Source: Marinomonas transparens (GTDB taxonomy: Bacteria; Pseudomonadota; Gammaproteobacteria; Pseudomonadales; Marinomonadaceae). Taken from it: 64,000 nt of DNA. How positions within the stretch are numbered: the first letter of the stretch is position 1; every line of letters starts with the position of its first letter. Shown here piece after piece: positions 9,838 to 17,534 of this stretch. The translations under genes and the position numbers were made by a program. The stretch spans positions 62,001 to 126,000 of the forward strand of contig NZ_JAEMNX010000017.1 of the NCBI RefSeq assembly GCF_016463975.1, given 5' to 3'. The notes beneath the pieces are model-generated. The model worked only from the letters and a program-made list of their open reading frames with translations. It ran no database searches and was not told the DNA's origin.

Positions 9838-11262
9838 ATGAGTCGTCAAAATACCATACAAACAGCCGAGTCTTACTTTGACTCAGGCGAATTTTTTGCA
9901 GCATTAAAACAACGTGTCAGCATTAAAAGTGAGAGCCAAAATTTAGAGGGTTTTGATAAATTACGCCTTTATTTAGACGACATTATTGTGCCTGAATTAA
10001 CCGCATTAGGTTTCGATACTCGTATTGTTGCGAACCCAGTGACGGATGCCGAGCAACCGGGATCTTGGCCATTTTTGCTGGCAGAGCGCATTGAAGATCC
10101 TGCATTCATGACTTTATTAACGTACGGTCATGGTGATGTGGTACGTGGTTATGACGAGCAATGGAAAGAAGGCTTATCCCCTTGGGAATTAAAGGAAGAG
10201 GGTGACCATTGGTACGGTCGAGGGTCTGCCGACAACAAAGGTCAGCATACGATTAACCTTGCCGCGCTTAAAAAAGTAATGGATGCCAAAGACGGAAAGT
10301 TAGGCTTTAACGTTAAGATTATTTTAGAAATGGGTGAAGAAGCCGGCTCTCCGGGTCTTGCCGAATTGTGTGAAATTCATAAAGAAGCGTTAAAAGCTGA
10401 TCTTTTTATCGCTTCAGATGGCCCTCGATTAAGCGCAGAGCGCCCGACTATTTTCCTTGGTTCTCGTGGTGGCTTTAATTTCGACTTGACGGTGAAGTTG
10501 CGAGAAGGTGGCCATCATTCAGGAAATTGGGGGGGCTTATTAAGCAATGCGGGCACCCGTTTGGCCCACGCTTGGGCGTCTATGGTGGATGCCAAAGGCA
10601 AAATCCTCATCCCCGGTTTGTTACCGGCTCGTTTGCCTGACTCTGTTCGTGAGGCATTAAAAGATATTCCTGTTGGCGAAGGCGCGAACAGCCCAGAGAT
10701 CGACCTTGAATGGGGTGAACCGAGCCTGACGCCTGCAGAGCAGGTGTTTGGTTGGAATACCTTGGAAATGTTGGCCTGTAAAACTGGTAACCCAGAGATG
10801 CCAGTAAACGCCATTCCCGGTTATGCCATAGGCTATTGCCAATTACGTTTTGTGGTAGAAAGTGATACGGAAAACTTTTTAACGCATATTCGAGAACACT
10901 TAGACAAACATGGCTTTACCGACGTTGAGTTGTCGGCCAATGGGGAATTAATGGACGCCACACGACTTGACCCAGAAGACCCTTGGGTAGGTTGGGCGCT
11001 GGGCTCTCTTGAACAAACCACAGGCAAAAAGCCCGTGTTACTGCCGAATTTAGGCGGCTCATTACCTAACCATGTGTTTGCGAATATTTTAGAATTACCA
11101 ACGGTTTGGGTGCCGCATTCTTATCCTGCTTGTAGCCAACATGCACCTAATGAACATGTTTTGGCACCAGTTTGTCGTGAAGCCTTGCAGATTATGACTG
11201 GACTATTCTGGGATCTATCTGAACAAGGCAATGCGATGCAAGTAAAGCGTCAGTCTAAATAA
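9838..11262 (+). CDS. M20-family metallopeptidase
   Basis: Zinc-dependent exopeptidase or deacylase of family M20 (ArgE/DapE/dipeptidase group), 474 residues from the ATG at 9838, which has AGGAGG at 9828-9833. An ATG 72 bases upstream is in frame but has no comparable site. Metal and catalytic motifs are TYGHGDVV, GRGSADNKGQH and EMGEEAGSPG; a dimerisation insert carries GGHHSGNWGG. It follows the peptide importer by 121 bases and precedes a second M20 gene by 16, which suggests hydrolysis of imported peptides in the cytoplasm. Exact bond specificity is unknown. Confidence 0.88.
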   Translation: MSRQNTIQTAESYFDSGEFFAALKQRVSIKSESQNLEGFDKLRLYLDDIIVPELTALGFDTRIVANPVTDAEQPGSWPFLLAERIEDPAFMTLLTYGHGDVVRGYDEQWKEGLSPWELKEEGDHWYGRGSADNKGQHTINLAALKKVMDAKDGKLGFNVKIILEMGEEAGSPGLAELCEIHKEALKADLFIASDGPRLSAERPTIFLGSRGGFNFDLTVKLREGGHHSGNWGGLLSNAGTRLAHAWASMVDAKGKILIPGLLPARLPDSVREALKDIPVGEGANSPEIDLEWGEPSLTPAEQVFGWNTLEMLACKTGNPEMPVNAIPGYAIGYCQLRFVVESDTENFLTHIREHLDKHGFTDVELSANGELMDATRLDPEDPWVGWALGSLEQTTGKKPVLLPNLGGSLPNHVFANILELPTVWVPHSYPACSQHAPNEHVLAPVCREALQIMTGLFWDLSEQGNAMQVKRQSK

Positions 11263-11278
11263 AGTTAAGGGAATCTGT

Positions 11279-12496
11279 ATGTCACTTGAGGAAGGTAAAC
11301 CAATGGATCATCAATTATTAGCGCCTTATGCAGATGTGTTGTGTGAGTGGTTGGCGACACAGGAAGACGCCATGATTGAGTGTTTAGAGGACTTGGTGAA
11401 TACGGATTCCAATAGCTATGACAAAGAAGGAGTGGATGCAGCTGGGCATTTAATGGCTTCATGGTTAGAAGCCGATGGGATTGAATGCATTTGGCATAAA
11501 ATGGAGAATTCTGGCGATGTGTTAGAAGCTCGAATTGATTCTGTTTTTGACAAAAAAAATCCGCCACCAGCCGTATTTGTTATGGGACACCGAGATACGG
11601 TTTTCCCGAAAGGTACAATCGAAACACGTGCCTTTAGTCGTGAAGGCATGACCGCATTTGGACCCGGTGTGGCGGATATGAAATCTGGCTTGGTGCTTAA
11701 CTGCTTTGTGTTAAAGGGTTTACAGCATTTGATCCGTCATACCGATATCGGCGAGTTACCTTTTCCTGTGGTCGGTTTATTTACAGGAGATGAAGAAATT
11801 GGCTCACCAGAAGGACGCTATGTGATCCATCAAATGGTGAAGGGGGCAAAAGCGGTGTTTAACGCTGAGCCCGGTAGGATCAGTGGCAATGTGGTATCAG
11901 CTCGAAAAGGCGGCGCTAGCTTTGAGATTAAAGTGAAGGGCAAAGCTGCTCACTCTGGTGTTAATCACAGTGATGGTGCCAGTGCAATTGGAGCTTTGGC
12001 TTTGATTATCTCCGAGCTTCATGGGTTAACGGATTACGAAACAGGTGTGACGACTAATGTGGGACTGATTAGTGGCGGTATGTCGTCTAACACGGTTGCG
12101 CCCGATGCAACGGCGCGTTTGGATTTACGCTACATTACCCAAGAGCAAATGTCAGAAGCCATGGCGAGTATTCAATCCATTGTTGAAACGCCACGTATTG
12201 ATGGCGTGACGGCTACCGTAAAAGTTGTATCAGCGTTTAGCCCATTCGAGGCAAGTATGAGTGAATCCTTACTTATGCATTATCAACAACAAGCTCAATC
12301 ATTAGGCTTTTCGGTGGAAGGTGAATTCACCGGCGGCTGCTCTGATGCAGGCCTCACTTCCTCAATGGGCGTGCCTACTTTATGTGGTACAGGGCCTGTT
12401 GGTGCTAAAATGCATACGGATGGTGAGCTGTGTTTACTGGATACCTTTGTGTCTCGTACTCAGGCTGTGGCTAAGTCGATACTCTTACTACCTTAA
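11279..12496 (+). CDS. M20-family metallopeptidase (glutamate carboxypeptidase-like)
   Basis: 405-residue M20 peptidase resembling carboxypeptidase G2. Motifs: GHRDTVFPKG (first metal-binding His/Asp), FGPGVADMKSG (bridging Asp), GDEEIGSPEG (catalytic Glu pair) and the dimerisation-domain motif GKAAHSGVNHSDGASA. No signal peptide is seen, so it is probably cytoplasmic. A second possible start is the ATG at 11303 with GAGGAAGG upstream, which would remove eight residues. It ends the transporter/peptidase operon. Members of this group remove C-terminal residues from acylated or dipeptide substrates. Confidence 0.87.
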   Translation: MSLEEGKPMDHQLLAPYADVLCEWLATQEDAMIECLEDLVNTDSNSYDKEGVDAAGHLMASWLEADGIECIWHKMENSGDVLEARIDSVFDKKNPPPAVFVMGHRDTVFPKGTIETRAFSREGMTAFGPGVADMKSGLVLNCFVLKGLQHLIRHTDIGELPFPVVGLFTGDEEIGSPEGRYVIHQMVKGAKAVFNAEPGRISGNVVSARKGGASFEIKVKGKAAHSGVNHSDGASAIGALALIISELHGLTDYETGVTTNVGLISGGMSSNTVAPDATARLDLRYITQEQMSEAMASIQSIVETPRIDGVTATVKVVSAFSPFEASMSESLLMHYQQQAQSLGFSVEGEFTGGCSDAGLTSSMGVPTLCGTGPVGAKMHTDGELCLLDTFVSRTQAVAKSILLLP

Positions 12497-12564
12497 AGCC
12501 TGCTATTTACGCTATAAACGCCTTAAGATGAATTAAAAACGATCTGCCTTATTGATAGTTTAAT

Positions 12565-12579
12565 GCTTTTAATTGGTGC
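12565..12579 (+). promoter_or_regulatory. Candidate NtrC binding site
   Basis: The bases GCTT, five others, then TGGTGC match the NtrC consensus (GCAC, five bases, TGGTGC) at 8 of 10 defined positions, with one half-site perfect. Its centre is about 185 bases upstream of the predicted sigma-54 start. A second, weaker half-site (GCAC at 12624-12627) lies nearer the promoter. Enhancer position varies, so this is plausible but unproven. Confidence 0.4.
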
Positions 12580-12730
12580 GAACCGAAAGCGGGCATTCTC
12601 ATATTTTATTTCTAATACCAAGTGCACTGTCCCCGTTTCATTTTTTGATTATCTTTAAAAGCTATATTTATCAATGGCTTTCGATTTTTATGCACACATC
12701 TCATAAGCTTTTAATTTTCTTTATAAAAAC

Positions 12731-12746
12731 TGGCACTGCTTTTGCT
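12731..12746 (+). promoter_or_regulatory. Sigma-54 (RpoN) promoter upstream of cynS
   Basis: TGGCAC, five bases, then TTGCT matches the -24/-12 consensus for sigma-54 at all key positions: GG at 12732-12733 and GC at 12744-12745, with correct spacing. Transcription would begin near 12757, giving a leader of about 308 nucleotides to the cynS start. This fits nitrogen-limitation control of cyanate use through NtrC-type activators. Confidence 0.75.
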
Positions 12747-12764
12747 GGATAATATTAAATGAAC

Positions 12765-12808
12765 TGTTGGCCAATGGCGGTCAACATCACATATATGGCA
12801 TCGTCGCC
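12765..12808 (+). promoter_or_regulatory. Candidate ANTAR-responsive two-hairpin leader element
   Basis: Hairpin 1 (12765-12786) has an 8-bp stem, TGTTGGCC with GGTCAACA, and a six-base loop AATGGC. Ten bases later hairpin 2 (12797-12808) has stem GGC/GCC and loop ATCGTC. Both loops have A at position 1 and G at position 4, the defining feature of RNA motifs bound by ANTAR antiterminators such as NasR/NasT. The element lies just after the predicted sigma-54 start, the arrangement known for nitrate assimilation (nas) leaders. Stem 2 is short, and I could not locate a clean terminator for it to control. Confidence 0.55.
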
Positions 12809-12809
12809 C

Positions 12810-12830
12810 GCTACTGAACCTTTCGGTAGC
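12810..12830 (+). other. Leader hairpin (9-bp stem, 3-base loop)
   Basis: GCTACTGAA pairs with TTCGGTAGC around CCT, including one G-T pair. It starts one base after the second hexaloop hairpin. By analogy with ANTAR-controlled leaders it could be part of the attenuator, but no U-tract directly follows. Confidence 0.5.
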
Positions 12831-12835
12831 ACTCG

Positions 12836-12864
12836 ATCAGGCTCCTTTTTAGGAGAGATCTGAT
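12836..12864 (+). other. Leader hairpin with bulge
   Basis: ATCAG (12836-12840) pairs with CTGAT (12860-12864), and CTCCT (12842-12846) pairs with AGGAG (12851-12855) around TTTT, leaving unpaired bases 12841 and 12856-12859. Together with the previous stem it makes the first hundred bases of the cynS leader highly structured. Role unknown. Confidence 0.45.
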
Positions 12865-13064
12865 TAAGGGTTGGCGTGCCTTTCTCTTATCACTTCTCTT
12901 TTTCAAACCTTGCCTTAAATCGGTCTGCTTTCTTGTCGAGCTTGTTTTTTATTGTACATAGCCTCGAATCAAGATAACGGAGGTGATGTTAAGTATTGAA
13001 TTTTTACTATCGAAAACAAATTAGCGAGAGTCATTTTTAATATAACTTTTGGTGAGGAAAGCGG

Positions 13065-13505
13065 ATGAAAAAAATAGACGTAACAGAAGCCATTTTTGAG
13101 ATTAAAAAAGCGAAAGGTTTATCGTGGGAAACCATTGCTGAGGCTGTGGGCATGTCTGACGTATGGGTGACATCGGCTTGTTTAGGTATGAACAGCTGCC
13201 CAGAAGACGTGGCTGATAAGTTGGTGTCTTTTCTTGGACTTCCGGCAGAAGCGAAATCGGTATTAATGGAATACCCCACTAAAACGTGGGATCAAGCCAT
13301 TCCTCAAGACCCGCTGGTTTATCGCCTTTACGAAATTGTGGGTGTATATGGCGATACCTTAAAAGAGGTTATCCAAGAAAAGTTTGGTGACGGCATTATG
13401 AGCGCCATCGATTTTTCTATGGAAGTGGATAAGGAAGAAAACCCGAAAGGAGACCGAGTGATTTTAACTATGAATGGGAAGTTTTTACCTTATAACGCTT
13501 GGTAG
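13065..13505 (+). CDS. cynS: Cyanase (cyanate hydratase)
   Basis: Cytoplasmic enzyme that converts cyanate and bicarbonate to ammonia and two CO2. The protein has 146 residues, ten fewer than E. coli CynS. The catalytic residues are all present: Arg87, Glu90 and Ser113, matching Arg96, Glu99 and Ser122 of E. coli. The N-terminal half is the POU-like helical domain, and the C-terminus ends in the conserved FLPYNAW-type tail. The start is an ATG with GAGGAAAG upstream. Control appears to be by sigma-54 plus a structured leader. An FNT channel gene follows 68 bases later, probably in the same transcript. Confidence 0.95.
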   Translation: MKKIDVTEAIFEIKKAKGLSWETIAEAVGMSDVWVTSACLGMNSCPEDVADKLVSFLGLPAEAKSVLMEYPTKTWDQAIPQDPLVYRLYEIVGVYGDTLKEVIQEKFGDGIMSAIDFSMEVDKEENPKGDRVILTMNGKFLPYNAW

Positions 13506-13573
13506 TTATCTGAGTTTTGGTTGGTTTAGTTAGAAAACGAAAATACAAATGTAAATGAGAAGAGGGTGTAAAA

Positions 13574-14386
13574 ATGGCGTATATAGAACCAAGTGAATTT
13601 GTGACCAAAATGGTCGATGCTGGTGAGCAAAAAGCTTACATGTCGACAAAAGATACCATTATTCGAGCATTTATGGCGGGGGCAATTCTTGGCTTGGCCG
13701 CAATTTTTGCCATTACTGTTGCCACTAAAACAGGTAGCCCAATTTTGGGGGCGTGTTTGTTCCCTGTTGGTTTTATCATGTTGTACTTGATGAAATTTGA
13801 CCTATTAACCGGTGTGTTTACTCTAGTGCCTTTGGCTCTGCTCGATAAGCGCCCGGGCATGACGCCAGGGTTGGTATTACGTAACTGGGGCTTGGTGTTT
13901 ATTGGCAACTTTGCTGGTGCATTGACCACGGCTTTCATGATGTCCTTTATTTTAACCTATGGCTTCGCTACCGATGGCGGTGCGATTGCCGCTAAAGTGA
14001 GTACCATTGGTGAGTCCCGTACTCTGGGTTATCAGTCCCATGGTGCTGGTGGTTGGTTTACTATTTTCATCCGCGGTATGTTGTGTAACTGGATGGTGTC
14101 TATGGGCGTGGTGGGTGCGATGATCTCGACATCGGCTGGTGCAAAAATGGCCGCTATGTGGATGCCGGTTATGCTGTTCTTCTTTATGGGTTTTGAGCAT
14201 TCCATCGTAAACATGTTCTTGTTCCCATTTTCTATGATCATGGGTGGGGAATTCACCTTCATGGACTACCTAGTGTGGAACGAAATTCCAACCGTTTTAG
14301 GAAATTTGGCCGGTGGTCTCCTATTAGTTGGTTTGCCTTTATACCTGACTCATGTAAGAACGTCTGCTTCGCGTAAACTGGCTTAA
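13574..14386 (+). CDS. Formate/nitrite transporter family (FNT) channel
   Basis: 270-residue inner-membrane protein with about six helices in the aquaporin-like FNT fold. Diagnostic segments are RGMLCNWMV (FNT signature) and FEHSIVNM, whose central His209 is the conserved pore histidine (His209 in FocA). Family members move small monovalent anions such as nitrite, formate, bicarbonate or hydrosulfide. Its place directly after cynS suggests nitrite, cyanate or bicarbonate as the cargo; the sequence does not decide between them. A terminator follows at 14407-14445. Confidence 0.9.
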   Translation: MAYIEPSEFVTKMVDAGEQKAYMSTKDTIIRAFMAGAILGLAAIFAITVATKTGSPILGACLFPVGFIMLYLMKFDLLTGVFTLVPLALLDKRPGMTPGLVLRNWGLVFIGNFAGALTTAFMMSFILTYGFATDGGAIAAKVSTIGESRTLGYQSHGAGGWFTIFIRGMLCNWMVSMGVVGAMISTSAGAKMAAMWMPVMLFFFMGFEHSIVNMFLFPFSMIMGGEFTFMDYLVWNEIPTVLGNLAGGLLLVGLPLYLTHVRTSASRKLA

Positions 14387-14406
14387 TAATTTCAATTGAA
14401 CTGTTG

Positions 14407-14445
14407 AAAAAACGCTGTAGGTTATTAACCCTATGGCGTTTTTTT
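14407..14445 (+). terminator. Rho-independent terminator after the FNT gene
   Basis: AACGCTGTAGG (14411-14421) pairs with CCTATGGCGTT (14430-14440) around a loop of eight bases, with two G-T pairs in an 11-bp stem, followed by a run of seven T (14439-14445). It separates cynS-FNT from the kinase/phosphatase gene that starts 22 bases later. Confidence 0.85.
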
Positions 14446-14466
14446 GTTCTAGTAAGGTAAAGTTCT

Positions 14467-16179
14467 ATGATCCCTTTGAATGTCACCATTGGCAGCGCGA
14501 CAAATAAAGGCGTGAAACCTGTTAATCAGGATTTCTTAGGCCATCGGGCTCCAGAGGGGCCATTATTGACGACAAAAGGCATTGCCCTTGCCATTGCTGA
14601 TGGCATCAGTTCAAGTGAAGTGAGCCAAGTCGCCAGTGAAATGGCAGTGAGCGATTTTTTAGAAGACTATTACCGCACCTCTGAAGGTTGGTCGATCAAA
14701 TCGTCTGGTGAAAAAGTCCTTAAATCCATCAATGCGGCTCTCTATTCTGAAACCCAGAATGGCCCCGGTCGTTTTAACAAAGATAAGGGCTATGTTTGTA
14801 CCTTTAGTGGCTTGGTACTGTGTGCTAATAGCGCCCATATTTTCCATTTAGGTGATAGTCGAATATACCGTTTGTTCGATGCGCAACTAGAGCCCCTGAC
14901 GGAAGATCACCGTCGCCTTGTGTCCAGTGAAGAAAGCTACTTATCGCGCGCTTTGGGCATTCAGCCCATTTTGGAATTGGATTATCAGGCGATTACTATT
15001 GCACAGGGCGATGTTTTTGTACTGGCAACCGATGGTGTGTATGAGTTCCTTGATGGCGCAAAAATTGCGGACTGCATTACCGAATCCACAGGCTTAGATG
15101 AGGCCGCAGAGCAACTGTTAGAGCTTGCACTTAGCGCAGGTAGCAAGGACAACGTGAGTGTGCAAATCGTTCGAGTGAATCAGGTCCCCAGTTACCAACA
15201 AGAAGACATTCAACAAGATATTGCCTTATTGCCTTTGCCGCCTAAATTGACGGAAAGAATGGTTTTTGATGGCTATGACATTATTCGCTCGATTTATATC
15301 AGTAGCCGCAGCCATGTTTTTTTGGCGCGAGATATAGACACCGAAGAAACAGTTGTCATTAAGGTGCCATCGGCTGAATTAGGCGACGATTCAGCATACC
15401 TTGAAAGCTTTATGTTAGAAGACTGGATCGCTAAACGGGTTGATAATCCACATATTGTCAAAGCCATCGAGTCATCACGAAAGCGGCATTATCTCTACCT
15501 TGTGAGTGAATACATCGAAGGCCAATCCCTTGCCCAATGGATGATAGATAACCCCAAGCCTTCGTTAGAACAGGTTCGTAATATCATCGAGCAAATCGCC
15601 AACGGTTTACAGGCTTTTCACCGTAAAGCCATGATTCACCAAGACATTCGACCTGCGAACATCATGATTGATAAAAACAATACCGTGAAGATCATCGACT
15701 TTGGTTCTACCTATATCGCAGGCGTTAGCAATACTAAAGACGAAGAAGTGCTACGCGGCACCATGCGCTATTCCGCGCCAGAATACTTTCTGGGCCACGC
15801 CGGCACTGCAAGTTCAGACATTTACGCACTTGGTGTTATTGCTTATCAAATGTTGTCGGGTAACAAATTCCCCTACAGCACTAAAATTGCCCAAACACGC
15901 AGCGTCAAAGCGCAACAAAGACTAAGCTATCGTAGTGTGATTACCGAAGAATCTGAGCTCCCTGTATGGATTGACGACGCGTTGCATAAAGCCTTACAGA
16001 TAGACCCATTAAAACGCTATGACGAAGTATCGGAATTTGTGTACGACCTACATCACCCGAACCAAACTTTTTTAAACCGAACTCGCCCACCGTTGATGCA
16101 GCGTAATCCTGTTATGTTTTGGCAGGGGGTGTCTTTGGTGTTGTTTCTAGTGATCGTGTGTTTGGCTCTAAAAGGGTAG
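14467..16179 (+). CDS. Bifunctional PP2C phosphatase / Ser-Thr protein kinase, membrane-anchored
   Basis: 570-residue fusion. Residues about 8-238 are a PP2C phosphatase with the metal-binding aspartates in IADG (Asp45), GDSR (Asp130), ATDG (Asp189) and KDNV (Asp228). Residues about 270-530 are a Hanks-type kinase: Lys299 in VVIKV, catalytic loop HQDIRPAN (Asp393), DFGS (Asp411) and GTMRYSAPE. The final 20 residues form one transmembrane helix. Odd points: the glycine-rich loop is degenerate (SIYISSRSHV) and the usual HRDLKP is HQDIRP, with Arg for Lys. Such fusions are known beside nitrate/nitrite assimilation genes. It lies after the FNT gene across a terminator, and its targets are unknown. 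Confidence 0.88.
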   Translation: MIPLNVTIGSATNKGVKPVNQDFLGHRAPEGPLLTTKGIALAIADGISSSEVSQVASEMAVSDFLEDYYRTSEGWSIKSSGEKVLKSINAALYSETQNGPGRFNKDKGYVCTFSGLVLCANSAHIFHLGDSRIYRLFDAQLEPLTEDHRRLVSSEESYLSRALGIQPILELDYQAITIAQGDVFVLATDGVYEFLDGAKIADCITESTGLDEAAEQLLELALSAGSKDNVSVQIVRVNQVPSYQQEDIQQDIALLPLPPKLTERMVFDGYDIIRSIYISSRSHVFLARDIDTEETVVIKVPSAELGDDSAYLESFMLEDWIAKRVDNPHIVKAIESSRKRHYLYLVSEYIEGQSLAQWMIDNPKPSLEQVRNIIEQIANGLQAFHRKAMIHQDIRPANIMIDKNNTVKIIDFGSTYIAGVSNTKDEEVLRGTMRYSAPEYFLGHAGTASSDIYALGVIAYQMLSGNKFPYSTKIAQTRSVKAQQRLSYRSVITEESELPVWIDDALHKALQIDPLKRYDEVSEFVYDLHHPNQTFLNRTRPPLMQRNPVMFWQGVSLVLFLVIVCLALKG

Positions 16180-16215
16180 TAGTATAAAGAAAGGTTTTTT
16201 TACTGAGTGACATTT

Positions 16216-16647
16216 ATGAAGCAAGACATTGTGCATATTGCCTTAGTGGTCCGCGACTACGACGAAGCCATTGATTTTTATGTGAATAAACTAAAATTCG
16301 AACTGGTAGAAGACAGCTATCAGGCAGAACAAGACAAACGCTGGGTGGTGGTGTCGCCACCGGGTTCAAAAGGCGTGACTTTGCTATTGGCAAAAGCCTC
16401 TAAACCAGAACAACTTGATTTCATCGGCAACCAAGCAGGTGGCCGTGTGTTCTTATTTTTAAACACCGATGACTTCTGGCGCGACTATAACCGCATGGTG
16501 ATAGATGGCATTCGTTTTATACGCGAGCCCGCTGAGCAAGACTACGGCACCGTCGCCGTGTTTGAAGACCTGTATGGCAACCTGTGGGACTTGCTACAGT
16601 TGAAAGAAGGGCATCCTATTTCCAGTCGGTTGAAAGCGTTATGCTGA
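16216..16647 (+). CDS. VOC-family (glyoxalase/bleomycin-resistance fold) protein
   Basis: 143-residue vicinal-oxygen-chelate protein with the expected beta-alpha-beta modules: HIALVVRDYDEAIDFYVNKL near the N-terminus and the metal-ligand region FEDLYGNLWDLLQ near the C-terminus. The ATG at 216 of this kilobase is preferred to a GTG nine bases upstream. It follows the kinase/phosphatase gene by 36 bases and may be cotranscribed. Members range from lactoylglutathione lyases to dioxygenases, so no reaction is assigned. Confidence 0.8.
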   Translation: MKQDIVHIALVVRDYDEAIDFYVNKLKFELVEDSYQAEQDKRWVVVSPPGSKGVTLLLAKASKPEQLDFIGNQAGGRVFLFLNTDDFWRDYNRMVIDGIRFIREPAEQDYGTVAVFEDLYGNLWDLLQLKEGHPISSRLKALC

Positions 16648-16873
16648 TTCGATTATTGCCTATCGGTTTTAATCATTTTAAACACCCCAATGGTGCGCGT
16701 TTTGCACTGGTAGGAAATAGGAAAGTCTTTTAGTGTCAATGGAGAAGAGCATTCGTACTCGTTCGTTTTAGGAATAAACATGCAGTGTTTTTCTAAAAGA
16801 TAAAAGCGGAAGTAGAAGTATCTTTTAAAATTGATGATTTAAAAGGCAGTGGGCTATAACGGCGTTCCCCCTC
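16648..16873. other. Intergenic region without recognisable features
   Basis: About 226 bases, A/T-rich in the middle, with no open frame, strong stem or promoter motif that I can support. It separates the VOC gene from a possible coding remnant on the other strand. Confidence 0.5.
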
Positions 16874-17017
16874 TCATACCCTAAACTTTTTTACTTCGCT
16901 TTGCAGGTACTCCAGTTCTTCCTCTGTAATCTCATAATACTTGAAATAGCTGGGTAATGTAGGTGTGTTTTTCAGCGGTGTGACTCCGTTGTGCTCACTA
17001 ATATGCAACCTCTGCAA
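16874..17017 (-). pseudogene. Possible gene remnant or small ORF
   Basis: On the minus strand, a frame from a TTG at 17017 to a TGA at 16874 encodes 47 residues with protein-like composition, including EITEEELEYLQSEVKKF near the end. A stop lies just upstream of the TTG and no good ribosome-binding site is visible. It reads like the tail of a decayed gene, or a very small protein. No family recognised. Confidence 0.3.
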
Positions 17018-17051
17018 GCCGCATTAAAAATGTTCAATTAAACGAGTTAAT

Positions 17052-17519
17052 TCAAAACTCGCTTAATTGCACTTCTGTGGTGGATTTAACTGTGCGAAGG
17101 GATACCGAGGTTTGGAATTTTCGAATGTTGGTGTCTGTATGGAGTACTTGGTCTACAAATCGCTCGAATGCTTGCATGTCGGGTACACCGACCACCATCA
17201 CAAAGTCGTAGTTTCCGGTTATTTGATAGCAATGTTTCACTTCTGGCGCTTGGTTCACGACACGTTTAAAGGCGTCGTACACTTCTTTTCGATCTCGCTC
17301 CATTTCTACTGATACCAGTAATGTCAGCTTATTTCCGGTTAATTCTGGGTTTAGGATGGAAACGTCGCCGATAATGATGTTTTCATCTCTTAGGCGTTTT
17401 ACTCTTTTATGGCAGGCGGGTGGTGACAACCCCACTTCTTCGGCTAATTCTACGTTCGCAAGGCGATTGTTGCGCTGTAAAATCCCTAAGATTTTTCGAT
17501 CTATATTGTCTAGTTCCAT
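17052..17519 (-). CDS. Lrp/AsnC-family transcriptional regulator
   Basis: 155 residues: an N-terminal helix-turn-helix (MELDNIDRKILGILQRNNR, then ELAEEVGLSPPACHKRVKRLRDENII) and a C-terminal RAM ligand-binding domain with the motif YQITGNYDFVMVVGVPD. Proteins of this group usually sense an amino acid and form octamers. It is transcribed divergently from the Gate-domain membrane protein at 17667. The shared AT-rich intergenic region has a 14-bp inverted repeat, a plausible autoregulatory site. Confidence 0.9.
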   Translation of the reverse strand: MELDNIDRKILGILQRNNRLANVELAEEVGLSPPACHKRVKRLRDENIIIGDVSILNPELTGNKLTLLVSVEMERDRKEVYDAFKRVVNQAPEVKHCYQITGNYDFVMVVGVPDMQAFERFVDQVLHTDTNIRKFQTSVSLRTVKSTTEVQLSEF

Positions 17520-17534
17520 AAATTTCTCATTTTA

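Larger units (their letters stand above)
12497..13064 (+). promoter_or_regulatory. Long control region upstream of cynS
   Basis: 568 bases without a gene. From left to right it holds a candidate NtrC half-palindrome (12565-12579), a sigma-54 promoter (12731-12746), two hexaloop hairpins (12765-12786 and 12797-12808), two further hairpins (12810-12830 and 12836-12864), pyrimidine-rich runs, and the cynS ribosome-binding site (GAGGAAAG at about 13052-13059). If transcription starts about 12 bases after the sigma-54 -12 element, the leader RNA is roughly 308 nucleotides long, far longer than translation needs. Confidence 0.7.

Noticed and set aside
12797..12864. Guanidine or other known riboswitch upstream of cynS
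   Set aside because: None of the conserved loop sequences I know for guanidine classes (such as paired ACGR loops) are present; the hexaloop pattern fits an ANTAR target better.
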